Shown piece after piece: positions 34,335 through 43,487 of a stretch of DNA of 64,000 nt. The notes under the pieces are model-generated. The model searched no databases. It saw nothing but the letters and a program-made list of their open reading frames with translations, and had not been told where the DNA came from. The stretch is from Dendrobium chrysotoxum. Its lineage: Eukaryota; Streptophyta; Magnoliopsida; Asparagales; Orchidaceae. Position 1 is the stretch's first letter; each line of letters begins with the position of its first letter. A program made the position numbers and the translations under genes. The DNA lies in the NCBI GenBank assembly GCA_019925795.1, contig CM034315.1:7998001-8062000 (forward strand), written 5' to 3'.

Positions 34335-36013
34335 ATGGGTGACCCTGCCTCCTCTAAAATTCCTTCAGAAGATCATCCTGTGCAACGGTCTGAAGTTCCA
34401 AAGAGGGTCCAGAAGGCGCCGAAGGCTGACGATGTGATTTCCACCGTCACTGAGGACTCCTTCATCTCATTTAGGAAAAAGTTTCATTTTCCTAATGATT
34501 TGGTGATGAAGGTGCCAGCCAGAACTGATCGCGCTTGCTTTCCTCCCCCTGGATATGTGACGGTGTATGAATTTAGTCTGCGAGCGGGACTACGATTTCC
34601 TCCTTCCTCCGAACTGATCGACATTCTGACGCTTTGTGGGGTGTGCTTGTCTCAATTTTCCTACAGAGCAATGTCGATTGTGATGGGCCTGATCGTGCTT
34701 TTCAGAGACCGCGGAGTGGTACTTTCCTCAGAGTGCCTTTCTCGGATGGGGCGTCTCTTTAGCGATGCGCAGGGACGTGTTTCATTCAGGTCCAAGTGGT
34801 TGGATATCCGCACTCGAGACCCCTCGAAAGGTTGGATCAGCAACTTCTTTTATGTGCAGAATGATTGGGGTCTTCAGGAGAAGTGGGGGAAGTTGAAAGA
34901 GCTACCTGTCCCCCTTCACATCGGAGCAGAAGATTTGCTGAGGATACTCAAACTCCCTGATTTGGATGCTCTACACTACGAGGTGCGTTACTTGAGTAGA
35001 TATGTAGATGAGGAGTACTTGTTCAAGGTCGGGTTATCTACTCAGGCAGGGAGATCACATGCTCAAATGTTGAAGAAGTCTGCTAGAGTTCCCGAAGTGG
35101 TTCCCCAAAAGAACCACTCTAAGCGACCAGGGAGCGAGGAGGGTTTGCAGGCTTTGAGGAAGAAGAGGGCAAGTGAAGTTTTGACAGTTGTTAGCAGAGG
35201 TCCCCGAGCTTCTCCATCCAAGACATATATTCCAGAGGATGTGTTAAACCATCAGTGCATCGGCCGCCGACGGGCTGAGGAGTTGGTGTGTTCTCCTTCA
35301 CTTCTTCTCCTTTTTTACATTTCTTAAGGAATATATTTCTGATATTTTTCTTGTCTCAGTATTCTGATTTCAAGCTTGAGATGACCAAGGCTCTGAATGA
35401 TTGGAACAAAGAGTTTGTGAAGGTTAAATACCTTCAGGGAGAGTACAAGAAAAAATATGACAGTAAAGTGAAGGAGATGAAGGTGGTGGAGGATCAGCTC
35501 GAGGGGTGCAGAACTGAGTTAGCGAACAAGATCACTTCAGTCTCTTCTCAGAACGAACGAATGGATCGTCTGCATATAGAATTGGTGGAGGCACAAGCGA
35601 CGATCAAGCAGCAGGAAAAGGCTCAGCAAGTCCTTGAGGCTGAGAATGAGAGGCTTCAGAGTGTACTGTCCGAGAAGGAGGCCCAGCAGTTGCCATCAGC
35701 AGTTATTGAAGAGTTCAAGAAATCTTATGCTTTCAAGATCATCATTGAGGACCACATTCAGGAGGCCCGCAGTCATATTTATGACGTGGAGGTGAAGGCC
35801 TTGGAGGCAGAGTGCGCAGAGGATGGCTTCATCAGAGGTTTCATGAAGGGTGTTCGGACAGTACATCGCAAGACTGGAGCAGAGATCGAGGGACTGACTC
35901 CCAGCCAGGCTTCTAGTGATGCTTCTTCGGACTCTGGTGGTGAAGAGCTGGAGAGTGAGTTACAGCGAGCTTTTGCCTTGGAGGAGGACGAGGATGATGT
36001 TGAGATTCTATAG
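34335..36013 (+). CDS. Antisense gene (aORF) of element C, two exons, Transposase_28-like plus coiled coil
   Basis: Exons 34335-35285 and 35360-36013 join in phase 0 across a 74-base intron (GTGTGT...TTGTCTCAG), giving about 534 residues. ATG 34335 has a good context (AAAAATGGG). Exon 1 (317 aa) includes FPPPGYVTVYEFSLRAGLRF, PPSSELIDILTLCGVCLSQF and MGLIVLFRDRGV. These resemble the domain annotated as 'putative gypsy type transposon' (Transposase_28, PF04195) that is common in plants. Exon 2 (217 aa) is highly charged with heptad-like spacing (coiled coil) and ends in an acidic tail (EEDEDDVEIL). It is read opposite to gag-pol, between integrase and PPT, as antisense ORFs of Tat/Retand elements are. 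Its role is unknown; a regulatory or nucleic-acid-binding job is only a guess. Confidence 0.75.
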
Positions 36014-36232
36014 GATGTTTTGTATCACTTTGATTCCTTTCTAGTGATTGTATGTATGCTCGTTGTTGATGTTTTTATCTGGTGTACTTGATGTTCAGTG
36101 ATATATAAAGATGTTGTTGATGTTCTTTTCTCACATGCAAATGAAATTTACTTAGTTTTATTTTAATTTGAACTTTAGTGAGCTCTCTTTTGACTTGAAC
36201 AAATGTGAGGCATTCCTTTTCTTTAAAGATTT

Positions 36233-36475
36233 TGACCTATCCGGGGTTATTAGTGAAAGCATTTGCTCGATACCCTTAACCTGTCCGGAAAAAGGTCAGA
36301 TCAACTCCCTTTGGGATTGATCATCAAATGATTGTGATATTCAAGATATCCTCCTAGGATACTTGACCTATCCGAGGTTGTTAGTCAAAGCATTTGCTTG
36401 ATGACATTAACCTGTGTGGAAGAGGTCGGATCAAATCCCCCTGGGATTGATCATTCAATGATTGAGATACAATAT
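36233..36475. repeat. Two-copy ~130-bp tandem repeat between aORF and integrase ends
   Basis: GACCTATCCG, GTTATTAGT or GTTGTTAGT, AAAGCATTTGCT, TTAACCTG and GGGATTGATCAT recur at ~36233-36340 and ~36363-36470. They lie where the convergent gag-pol and aORF transcripts should end. Confidence 0.75.
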
Positions 36476-36702
36476 AGATTGTGTACTTCTCGAATCACAG
36501 AAAAAGAGCTTGGAGAGAAGAAACAATAGCATGACAAAGTGAATATCATATTGCTCTGTAATATGAGATAACAGTTCCCTAGAATAACTTAGGGATACAA
36601 GAGAAAAGTTCTTCTATAATCAACACACACGGGATGTACGAAAAACTTTATAACACGAATATAAGACAAACATAATACATAGACTGATAGCAGTATCAAC
36701 TC

Positions 36703-39700
36703 CTACTGATAATATTTGCGAAGATTGCCCACGTTCCAAGTTCGAGGAAGCATTTTTCCGCCAGCATCCTTCAGTTTGAAGGTTCCAGGCTTGACCATAG
36801 CCGCTACCAAATAAGGACCCTCCCAGAGGGGGGAGAGCTTATTTCGCTGAGGGCCTTTTCCAGCGGCTTCAATGCTTCGTAGTACTAAGTCCCCAATAGT
36901 GATAGGGCGAGGTTTCACCCTTCGATTGTAGTGACGGGCAACTCTTTGGTGGTATGCAGCGGTTCTGAGTGAGGCTTCATCTCTTACTTCTGGGAGGAGA
37001 TCCAAATTTGCTCTAAGCTTCTCCTCGTTACTTTTGAAGTCGAAAGTCTGAACTCTGTGGCTAGGAACTCCGATATCAACCGGTATGACTGCTTCTGTAC
37101 CAAAGCAAAGGTTATATGGGGTTTCCCCTGTTGGAGTTCTGGTGGTGGTCCGATAAGCCCAGAGGACATTGGGGAGTTCTTCGGCCCATTGCCCCCCAGC
37201 CTTCCCTAGGCGTGTCTTCAGCCCTTTCAGGATTGTTCGATTTGTGACCTCTGTTTGCCCATTAGTTTGAGGATGGGCAACAGCTGTATGAATGAGCTGA
37301 ATATGAAAATCCCTACAAAAAGATGTAAAGATTTTCCCAGTGAACTGTGTCCCGTTATCAGTGATGATTTTTGCGGGAATGCCAAAGCGACATATTATGT
37401 TCTTCCATAAGAATTGCTTGGCATTTGCTTCAGTAATCTTCGCCAAAGGTTCCGCCTCTACCCATTTGGTGAAGTAATCTACAGCCAAAATAATGAATTT
37501 TCGCTGTCCAGTTGCTATAGGAAAAGGTCCCATTATATCAATTCCCCATTGGGCAAAAGGCCAGGGGCCTTGAAGAGATGCAAGCTCCAGAGCGGGTGTA
37601 TGAGTGAGGTTAGAATGCAGTTGACAGTTTTCGCACTTTCGTGTGAATTCAAGTGCATCCTGTTTCATTGTAGGCCAATAGAATCCCTGTCTCATGATCT
37701 TGTAAGCTAACGCTCTTCCTCCCAGATGTTCTCCACATACTCCTGAATGCACTTCTCGAAGCGCGTAATCGGCTTCTGATGGTGGGAGACACTTGAGGTA
37801 GGGCCCAATGAAGGAGCGCTTATACAACTCGTTGCTGATAATAGTGAAATTTGCAGCTTGTCTCCGAAGTCGTATTGCAGCTATAGGATCTTCAGGTAGC
37901 ACTCCATCTTTTAGAAAAGACAAGATGGGTTCGATCCAAGACATCTCTCTTGGCTCGTCAATTGACTGTATGACCCATGGACCCTGAATGCTTGGAAAGT
38001 GGATTTCCTCGATACATCTTCTCTTGTAGATATCCCCCGTTGTTGATGTAGCAAGTTTAGAAAGAGCGTCTGCTCTCGCATTTTGTTCTCGGAGGATATG
38101 TATGATTTGATGTTCCCCTATACGGGCTAAGAGTAGCTTCACAATGCTACAATATTGAGCCAATTGTGGGTTGTGAATATCAAAATCCCCCTCCACCTGA
38201 GAGGCGACTAGTTGGGAATCAGTGTGGGCTATTAGGTTCTGGACTTCACAGTCGATGGCTAGTCTCAACCCAGCAATAAGGGCCTCGTATTCTGCTACGT
38301 TGTTGGTTGCTGGGAACTTGAGTCGAAGCCCGTACTCAAGAGTAACCTTCTGTGGAGAGATTAATAAAATTCCAGCCCCAGCCCCAGAACTCCCTGAAGC
38401 TCCATCGACGTACAACATCCAGAATGGAGAAGAAGGTGAAGCACTTGGTTGTACATCAGATGCTGGAACAGTGCATTCAACTACAAAATCTGCTAGTGCT
38501 TGAGATTTAATATCAGGTCTAGGCAAGTAGTGGATATCAAATTCTCCCAGTTCTACAGACCACTTGACAAGCCTGCCTGATGCTTCTGGCTTCTGCAGAA
38601 TGCTTTTTAGCGGCAGATTCGTGTAAACTCCAATTGAGTGGGCTTGAAAGTAAGGGCGTAGTTTTCTGGCGGAGTAAACTAACGCCAATGCTGTCTTATC
38701 TGCCAGAGGATAACGTCCCTCTACTTCAGATAGAATCTTACTAACGTAGTAGATAGGACGTTGTATAGCATTTTCTTCTCGGACCAGAACTGAACTAATG
38801 GCTTGGATAGATACAGCCATATACAAATACAATCTCTCTCCTGGTATTGGTTTAGAAAGTAGTGGCGGGGATGCCAAATACTTTCGCAATTGTTCGAAGG
38901 CTTCTTGACATTCATCTGTCCATTGAAATCCGGAGCTACGAGCACCTCTAAGTATCTTGAAGAAGGGCAGATATTTGTCTCCTGAACGTGCCAGGAAACG
39001 AGATAGTGCCGCAATTCTCCCATTCAGCCTTTGGACCTCCTTGATGTTCTTTGGCGGCACCATGTCCCTTAGTGCCTTGATCTTCTCCGGATTGGCTTCG
39101 ATTCCTCTATGGGTTACCATAAACCCTAAAAACTTTCCAGAAGCGACTCCAAAAGCACATTTAGCGGGGTTGAGTCGCATATTGTAATGCCTTAACAAGT
39201 GGAAACATTGTTTCAGGTCAGAGATATGTTGGGTTTTTTCCAGACTTTTTACCAACATATCGTCCACGTACACCTCCATTGTACGTCCAATAAGGCTTTT
39301 GAAAACCTTATTCATGAGGCGCTGATAAGTTGCTCCAGCATTTTTGAGCCCGAAGGGCATCACCCGGTAGCAGTACAATCCTTTGTCTGTTTGAAAAGCT
39401 GTTGCTTCTTCATCAGCAGGATTCATCTTTATTTGATTGTAACCGGAGTATGCATCCATAAAGCTTAACATCTGATGACCGGAAGTGGTATCAACTAACT
39501 GGTCAATGCGAGGGAGCGGAAAACTATCTTTTGGGCAAGCTTTATTGAGATCAGTGTAATCTATACACATTCTCCAGGCTCCACTCCCCTTCCGTACCAT
39601 GACAACATTTGCTAACCAAGTAGGATAGTGCACCTCTCGTATGAATCCGGCTTCTAAAAGTTTACCAACTTCTTGTTCAATTGCTTGCTGGCGGTCTGGT

Positions 39701-42147
39701 GCAAAGTTTCGCTTCTTCTGGATAATCGGTTTGCATGTTGGATTGACTTTGAGAGAGTGAACGATCACTTCGGGGTCAATTCCAGGCATATCTGCTGGAC
39801 TCCATGCAAAAATATCCTGATTTTCTCGCAAAAAAGCTGTAAAGTTTTTCTTCTCATCATCTGAGAGAAGTGATCCAATTCGCACTGTCTTTGAAGGATG
39901 CTCTTCAGATATAGATACAGTAGTAAGGTCTTCCACAGGGGAAGCTCTCTGAGGAATATCTTCGCTGCGCAGATCAAAGTCCTCGATGCTTAGGGTAACC
40001 GTTGGACGAGACTTGATCTGCCTAAGATAGCAGGTTTGTGCTATTTGCTGATCTCCGCATACTACACCGACTCCTGATGGGGTATGGAACTTCAGCTTGA
40101 GGTGAGGAATGGATGCGATGATCCCAAAAATTGACTGGAGCGGCCTCCCGAAGATGGCGTTATAAGCTGATTCTGACTTCACCACAATGAATTGGATGGA
40201 GTGTGTAGTCTGTCGAGGAAATTCTCCAAGGACTACCGGGAGACTGATTATTCCTTCTGCTTGTACAGGTCGATTATCAAATCCGTATAAAGGACCTGCA
40301 GCAGGTTGAAGTTTTTCTCTTGAGAGACCCATGTTGAGAAAAGTAGAGTAGAATAGAACATCTACGGAGCTTCCGTTGTCCACAAGAATTCTTTTGACAT
40401 TGTAACACGGGTCACCAATGCCTGCGTTTATGACAAGCGGATCTTGATGGGGGGTCTTTACTCCTTCCAGGTCGGAATCATCGAACGTGATGGAATGATC
40501 GATACGAGCCTTTTTTGGAGTTGGGTTTTCTTCCATGGTTAAAAAGACTTGGTCGGATAGTAAGGGGCCTCCTGCGATTGTTTCAATTTCGCCCACCGTT
40601 ACCCGGTTATTCGCTGGTTGTCTTTGTGATTGATTCTGCCCCCCAGTGGGACGAGCTTCTTCTCGGGTAGGTGGATTCCCAATAAATTGTTGAAGATAAC
40701 CCTGACGGATGAGTCTTTCAATCTCCTCCTTAAGTTGCCTACAGGACTCAGTAGTGTGGCCACGACTACGATGAAAGTGGCAGTACTGATCTTGGTTTCC
40801 TGTATTCTGCTTTAAAGGATGCGGCCACTTCACTTTGTCCTGATCTTGAATCGCCATCAACACATTTGCTCGAGAGGTGTTGAGCGGAGTGTACTCCTTC
40901 TCCTGTCGGGGTTCTCGTCGTGGCAATGGGGGTCTAGGAGGTAGATTGCTCTTCCCTTGCTTTTTCCGTTGTGATGATGGATTATCCATCTCAGGTGCTC
41001 CCTTGCGCTTCCCAGTGGGTTGCTCGAACTGTTTTCTGTGAGCATTTATTGCCTCATCTGCTGATATCTGTGCTTCCACACGATGGATCAGATCGGCATA
41101 TGAATGGACAGTATCGCGCATGAGTGCCGAATAGAAGGGGCCAGGACGGAGTCCTCCAAGAAAGACCCCTCTGAGCAATTCTGGGTCCACTCCTGGGATT
41201 TGTCGAGCCTCGATAGAAAATCGTCGAAAGTACTCTTTCAATGTTTCTCCCTCGCTTTGACGAATCCCTGAAAGGTGAGAAGAATCCTTAGTAATTCTTC
41301 GGTTGGCTACGAACTGCTCGACAAACACCTTGGCCAATTTAACAAATGTGGGGATCGTTCCGGCTGGAAGTGAATAGTACCATGTTCGAGCTTGTCCTTT
41401 AAGAGTAGCAGGGAAAACCTGGCAAAGGAGTGCATCTGAAGCTCGTTGAATATGCATGATGGTTCTGTAATGGTCGATGTGCTCGTACGGGTCGGATGTC
41501 CCATCGTAGGATTCAATGCTTGGCAGCTTAAAGCCAGCCGGAATAGGGTGTTGAAGAATGGCTTCTGCCAGGGGTGACGACTCCTGGAAGTCCCACTGAC
41601 GAAGAGGTTGCCTTATGCCTCCTGTAGGGAATTCCTCCCGGACTAATTGTCGCAGTTCGTGGCGTAGGGCATTGCGAGGGAGCTCAGCAATGTGAGGTTG
41701 GGCTAACTCCTCAGGGAGGTCTTGAGGAAGGCGAGATCGCTGACTTGCGTGCGGAGGATGGGTAGAACTTGCTGTATCAGCCAGCTCATTCTCTTGACGT
41801 GACTGCGAACGCCTCCTGGGTGGAGGAAGAGGATTCTCAGCCTGAAGATGTTCAATTTGAACAGCTTCGACACGGGGTGGATCTCGAGGGAGAAGAACCT
41901 CCTCCTGAGGTGCTAGGGTCGGCTGTCGAGTCTCTCGCAAGAGTTGTAGGATCTCATTTTGAGATTCTTCCATCTTTCGAATTCTTTCCTCTAAGGAGGG
42001 TCCCGAGGTCCCTTCTCCATGTGCGTTTTGCCCCCCGGGGAGGAAAGAGGTAGATACCGGGCGTCTATGATTTATAGACTGATTTCTGGACTGGTGGGAG
42101 TTGGAGCGAGAAGCTCCAATGATACGACTGCTGCGCCTGTTGACCAT
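36703..42147 (-). CDS. Gag-pol polyprotein of element C (Tat clade), intact, 1814 aa
   Basis: One frame from ATG 42147 holds all functions of replication. Gag core lies at about residues 190-330 (FVKLAKVFVEQFVANRRI). A zinc-binding motif is near 450 (YCHFHRSRGHTTESC). Aspartic protease is near 588 (ILVDNGSSVDVLF, then IFGRPL). RT has MCIDYTDLNKACPKD, MPFGLKNAGATYQRLMN and catalytic YVDDMLV near 959. A Ty3-type RNase H and connection follow. A second, archaeal-type RNase H is near 1242 (LYVDGASGSSGAG, NNVAEYEALIAG, HTDSQLV, NARADALSKLA). Integrase has the zinc region near 1462 and Asp-Asp-Glu at about 1534, 1598 and 1631 (WGIDIMGP, ITDNGTQF, NGQTEV). The tandem RNases H place it in the Tat clade. 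No stop or frameshift is present, so the element may be autonomous. Confidence 0.95.
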   Translation of the reverse strand: MVNRRSSRIIGASRSNSHQSRNQSINHRRPVSTSFLPGGQNAHGEGTSGPSLEERIRKMEESQNEILQLLRETRQPTLAPQEEVLLPRDPPRVEAVQIEHLQAENPLPPPRRRSQSRQENELADTASSTHPPHASQRSRLPQDLPEELAQPHIAELPRNALRHELRQLVREEFPTGGIRQPLRQWDFQESSPLAEAILQHPIPAGFKLPSIESYDGTSDPYEHIDHYRTIMHIQRASDALLCQVFPATLKGQARTWYYSLPAGTIPTFVKLAKVFVEQFVANRRITKDSSHLSGIRQSEGETLKEYFRRFSIEARQIPGVDPELLRGVFLGGLRPGPFYSALMRDTVHSYADLIHRVEAQISADEAINAHRKQFEQPTGKRKGAPEMDNPSSQRKKQGKSNLPPRPPLPRREPRQEKEYTPLNTSRANVLMAIQDQDKVKWPHPLKQNTGNQDQYCHFHRSRGHTTESCRQLKEEIERLIRQGYLQQFIGNPPTREEARPTGGQNQSQRQPANNRVTVGEIETIAGGPLLSDQVFLTMEENPTPKKARIDHSITFDDSDLEGVKTPHQDPLVINAGIGDPCYNVKRILVDNGSSVDVLFYSTFLNMGLSREKLQPAAGPLYGFDNRPVQAEGIISLPVVLGEFPRQTTHSIQFIVVKSESAYNAIFGRPLQSIFGIIASIPHLKLKFHTPSGVGVVCGDQQIAQTCYLRQIKSRPTVTLSIEDFDLRSEDIPQRASPVEDLTTVSISEEHPSKTVRIGSLLSDDEKKNFTAFLRENQDIFAWSPADMPGIDPEVIVHSLKVNPTCKPIIQKKRNFAPDRQQAIEQEVGKLLEAGFIREVHYPTWLANVVMVRKGSGAWRMCIDYTDLNKACPKDSFPLPRIDQLVDTTSGHQMLSFMDAYSGYNQIKMNPADEEATAFQTDKGLYCYRVMPFGLKNAGATYQRLMNKVFKSLIGRTMEVYVDDMLVKSLEKTQHISDLKQCFHLLRHYNMRLNPAKCAFGVASGKFLGFMVTHRGIEANPEKIKALRDMVPPKNIKEVQRLNGRIAALSRFLARSGDKYLPFFKILRGARSSGFQWTDECQEAFEQLRKYLASPPLLSKPIPGERLYLYMAVSIQAISSVLVREENAIQRPIYYVSKILSEVEGRYPLADKTALALVYSARKLRPYFQAHSIGVYTNLPLKSILQKPEASGRLVKWSVELGEFDIHYLPRPDIKSQALADFVVECTVPASDVQPSASPSSPFWMLYVDGASGSSGAGAGILLISPQKVTLEYGLRLKFPATNNVAEYEALIAGLRLAIDCEVQNLIAHTDSQLVASQVEGDFDIHNPQLAQYCSIVKLLLARIGEHQIIHILREQNARADALSKLATSTTGDIYKRRCIEEIHFPSIQGPWVIQSIDEPREMSWIEPILSFLKDGVLPEDPIAAIRLRRQAANFTIISNELYKRSFIGPYLKCLPPSEADYALREVHSGVCGEHLGGRALAYKIMRQGFYWPTMKQDALEFTRKCENCQLHSNLTHTPALELASLQGPWPFAQWGIDIMGPFPIATGQRKFIILAVDYFTKWVEAEPLAKITEANAKQFLWKNIICRFGIPAKIITDNGTQFTGKIFTSFCRDFHIQLIHTAVAHPQTNGQTEVTNRTILKGLKTRLGKAGGQWAEELPNVLWAYRTTTRTPTGETPYNLCFGTEAVIPVDIGVPSHRVQTFDFKSNEEKLRANLDLLPEVRDEASLRTAAYHQRVARHYNRRVKPRPITIGDLVLRSIEAAGKGPQRNKLSPLWEGPYLVAAMVKPGTFKLKDAGGKMLPRTWNVGNLRKYYQ

Positions 42148-42181
42148 CGTAGCAATACTTGAAGTTGTGGGATGGACTTGT

Positions 42182-42199
42182 TCCCACAGACGGCGCCAA
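42182..42199 (-). promoter_or_regulatory. Primer binding site of element C
   Basis: The minus strand reads TTGGCGCCGTCTGTGGGA two bases after the LTR end. This type is common in Tat elements. I do not assign the tRNA. Confidence 0.85.
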
Positions 42200-42201
42200 A
42201 C

Positions 42202-43234
42202 TGTTGCGGACTCAAATATACGCGGCGATAGAGTTTAATATTTCCGTCTCAGCGTTGTACGTATATTCAGCACACAAACAGAATCGAAATAGTAACACCA
42301 GGATTTTTACGTGGAAAACCCTGGAAAGGGAAAAAACCACGGGGCCACGCCCAGTTGAAAGAGTTCCACTAGTGTCGTTTGAAGTACACGAGGCTGATCC
42401 GTCCTTTAAATTCAGGACGATCAGATTACAATGAGTATCAGTTACAAGGACAAGCAGAGTTCCGATGTCACTTGAGTGTCCGGCAGAATTCCGGCGTCAC
42501 TTGGAAAGAAGTCCGGCGTCACTCGGGCGTTGGGCAGAATTCCGGCGTCGGGCAGAATTCCGACGTTGCTCCCGTGTGGGGCAGAGCTCCGGCGTCCCTC
42601 GGGCGCCTGGTGGTGCTTCAGTGGTGTTCCGGCGGTGTTCCGGCGGAGTTCCGGCGGTGTTCCGGCGGTGGTCGAGGAGGAGTTATTCCCTCCTAGACTT
42701 CTCTTCTCTTCTTCTTCTCTTCCTTCTCTTCTTGGCTTGGGTCCCCTCTTAAGAGAAATGAGGGGCTATTTATAGTTTTTCTGGAGTGGCATAGCCCGTA
42801 AATATGTGAGGGATCAGGGGCAAATAGGGAGTGATCCGGATGAACGGCCGATATTGAATCCCTTGATCGTGAACCGTTTATCAAGCATTTGAAGGTCTTA
42901 ATGATATCAGAATTCCGCGATCTTGGACTCGTTGGATTTGTCTCGTCGAGCCACTCGATTCGACTATAAGCTCGTCAAAATCGGAGACCGTTTGGTAACT
43001 CAAATAGCTGTTTGATGCTTCCAACAGCGCTTCGGGTACTTGATTTGGACTCACTTGGGCTCGGATTGAGTCGAATTTGGTGTCGTTGGATTCGTATTTC
43101 CGAGACGCTTAGTTCGACTATAAGTTTGCTGAAATCGGAGTTTAAATGGTCTCCGAAATAATTTTTGAAGTTTCCAACTTGAGTTTTTCCTCGAGATTCG
43201 TGCCCGATCAAGATGATTTTTTGGCGATATATCA
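42202..43234 (-). repeat. 5' LTR of element C
   Basis: Begins TGATATATCG at 43234 and ends TCCGCAACA at 42202, 1033 bases. It differs from the 3' LTR at three substitutions and one indel seen by eye. It carries the promoter for gag-pol. Confidence 0.96.
42767..42774 (-). promoter_or_regulatory. TATA box of the element C LTR promoter
   Basis: The minus strand reads AAAACTATAAATAGCCCC about 460 bases into the LTR. Transcription of the genomic RNA would start some 30 bases downstream, giving U3 of roughly 490 bases. Confidence 0.65.
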
Positions 43235-43430
43235 ATTAGTAATGGAGCTTTACTTATTTAGCTGTTATATATGTGTGTATGTGTGTGAGCCTGTGAGTAA
43301 GATGGATGACAAGTTGCTATACCTTTATATATACATACACAATGATTTTATTATATACTGCTAGTCTGCAATGGCTGACATTGTTAAACCTTTACCCTAT
43401 ACCAGAGGCTTTTTCTGCTTTGCAATACTA

Positions 43431-43433
<3 letters not shown>

Positions 43434-43483
<50 letters not shown>
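43434..43483. repeat. (CT)n microsatellite
   Basis: About 25 uninterrupted CT units, ending TCTGTGCAGC. No gene is supported around it. Confidence 0.95.

Positions 43484-43484
<1 letters not shown>

Positions 43485-43487
<3 letters not shown>

Larger units (their letters stand above)
32376..43234 (-). mobile_element. Element C: complete Tat-clade Ty3/gypsy retrotransposon, 10.86 kb
   Basis: Two near-identical ~1.03-kb LTRs (42202-43234 and 32376-33407) with TG...CA ends are flanked by the 5-base duplication ATTAG (32371-32375 and 43235-43239). Between them on the minus strand lie a primer site, an uninterrupted gag-pol frame, an antisense two-exon gene and a polypurine tract. By eye the LTRs differ by three substitutions and one indel in about 1032 bases. 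That suggests an age near 0.1 My if the often-used 1.3e-8 substitutions per site per year applies. It appears structurally competent. Confidence 0.96.
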
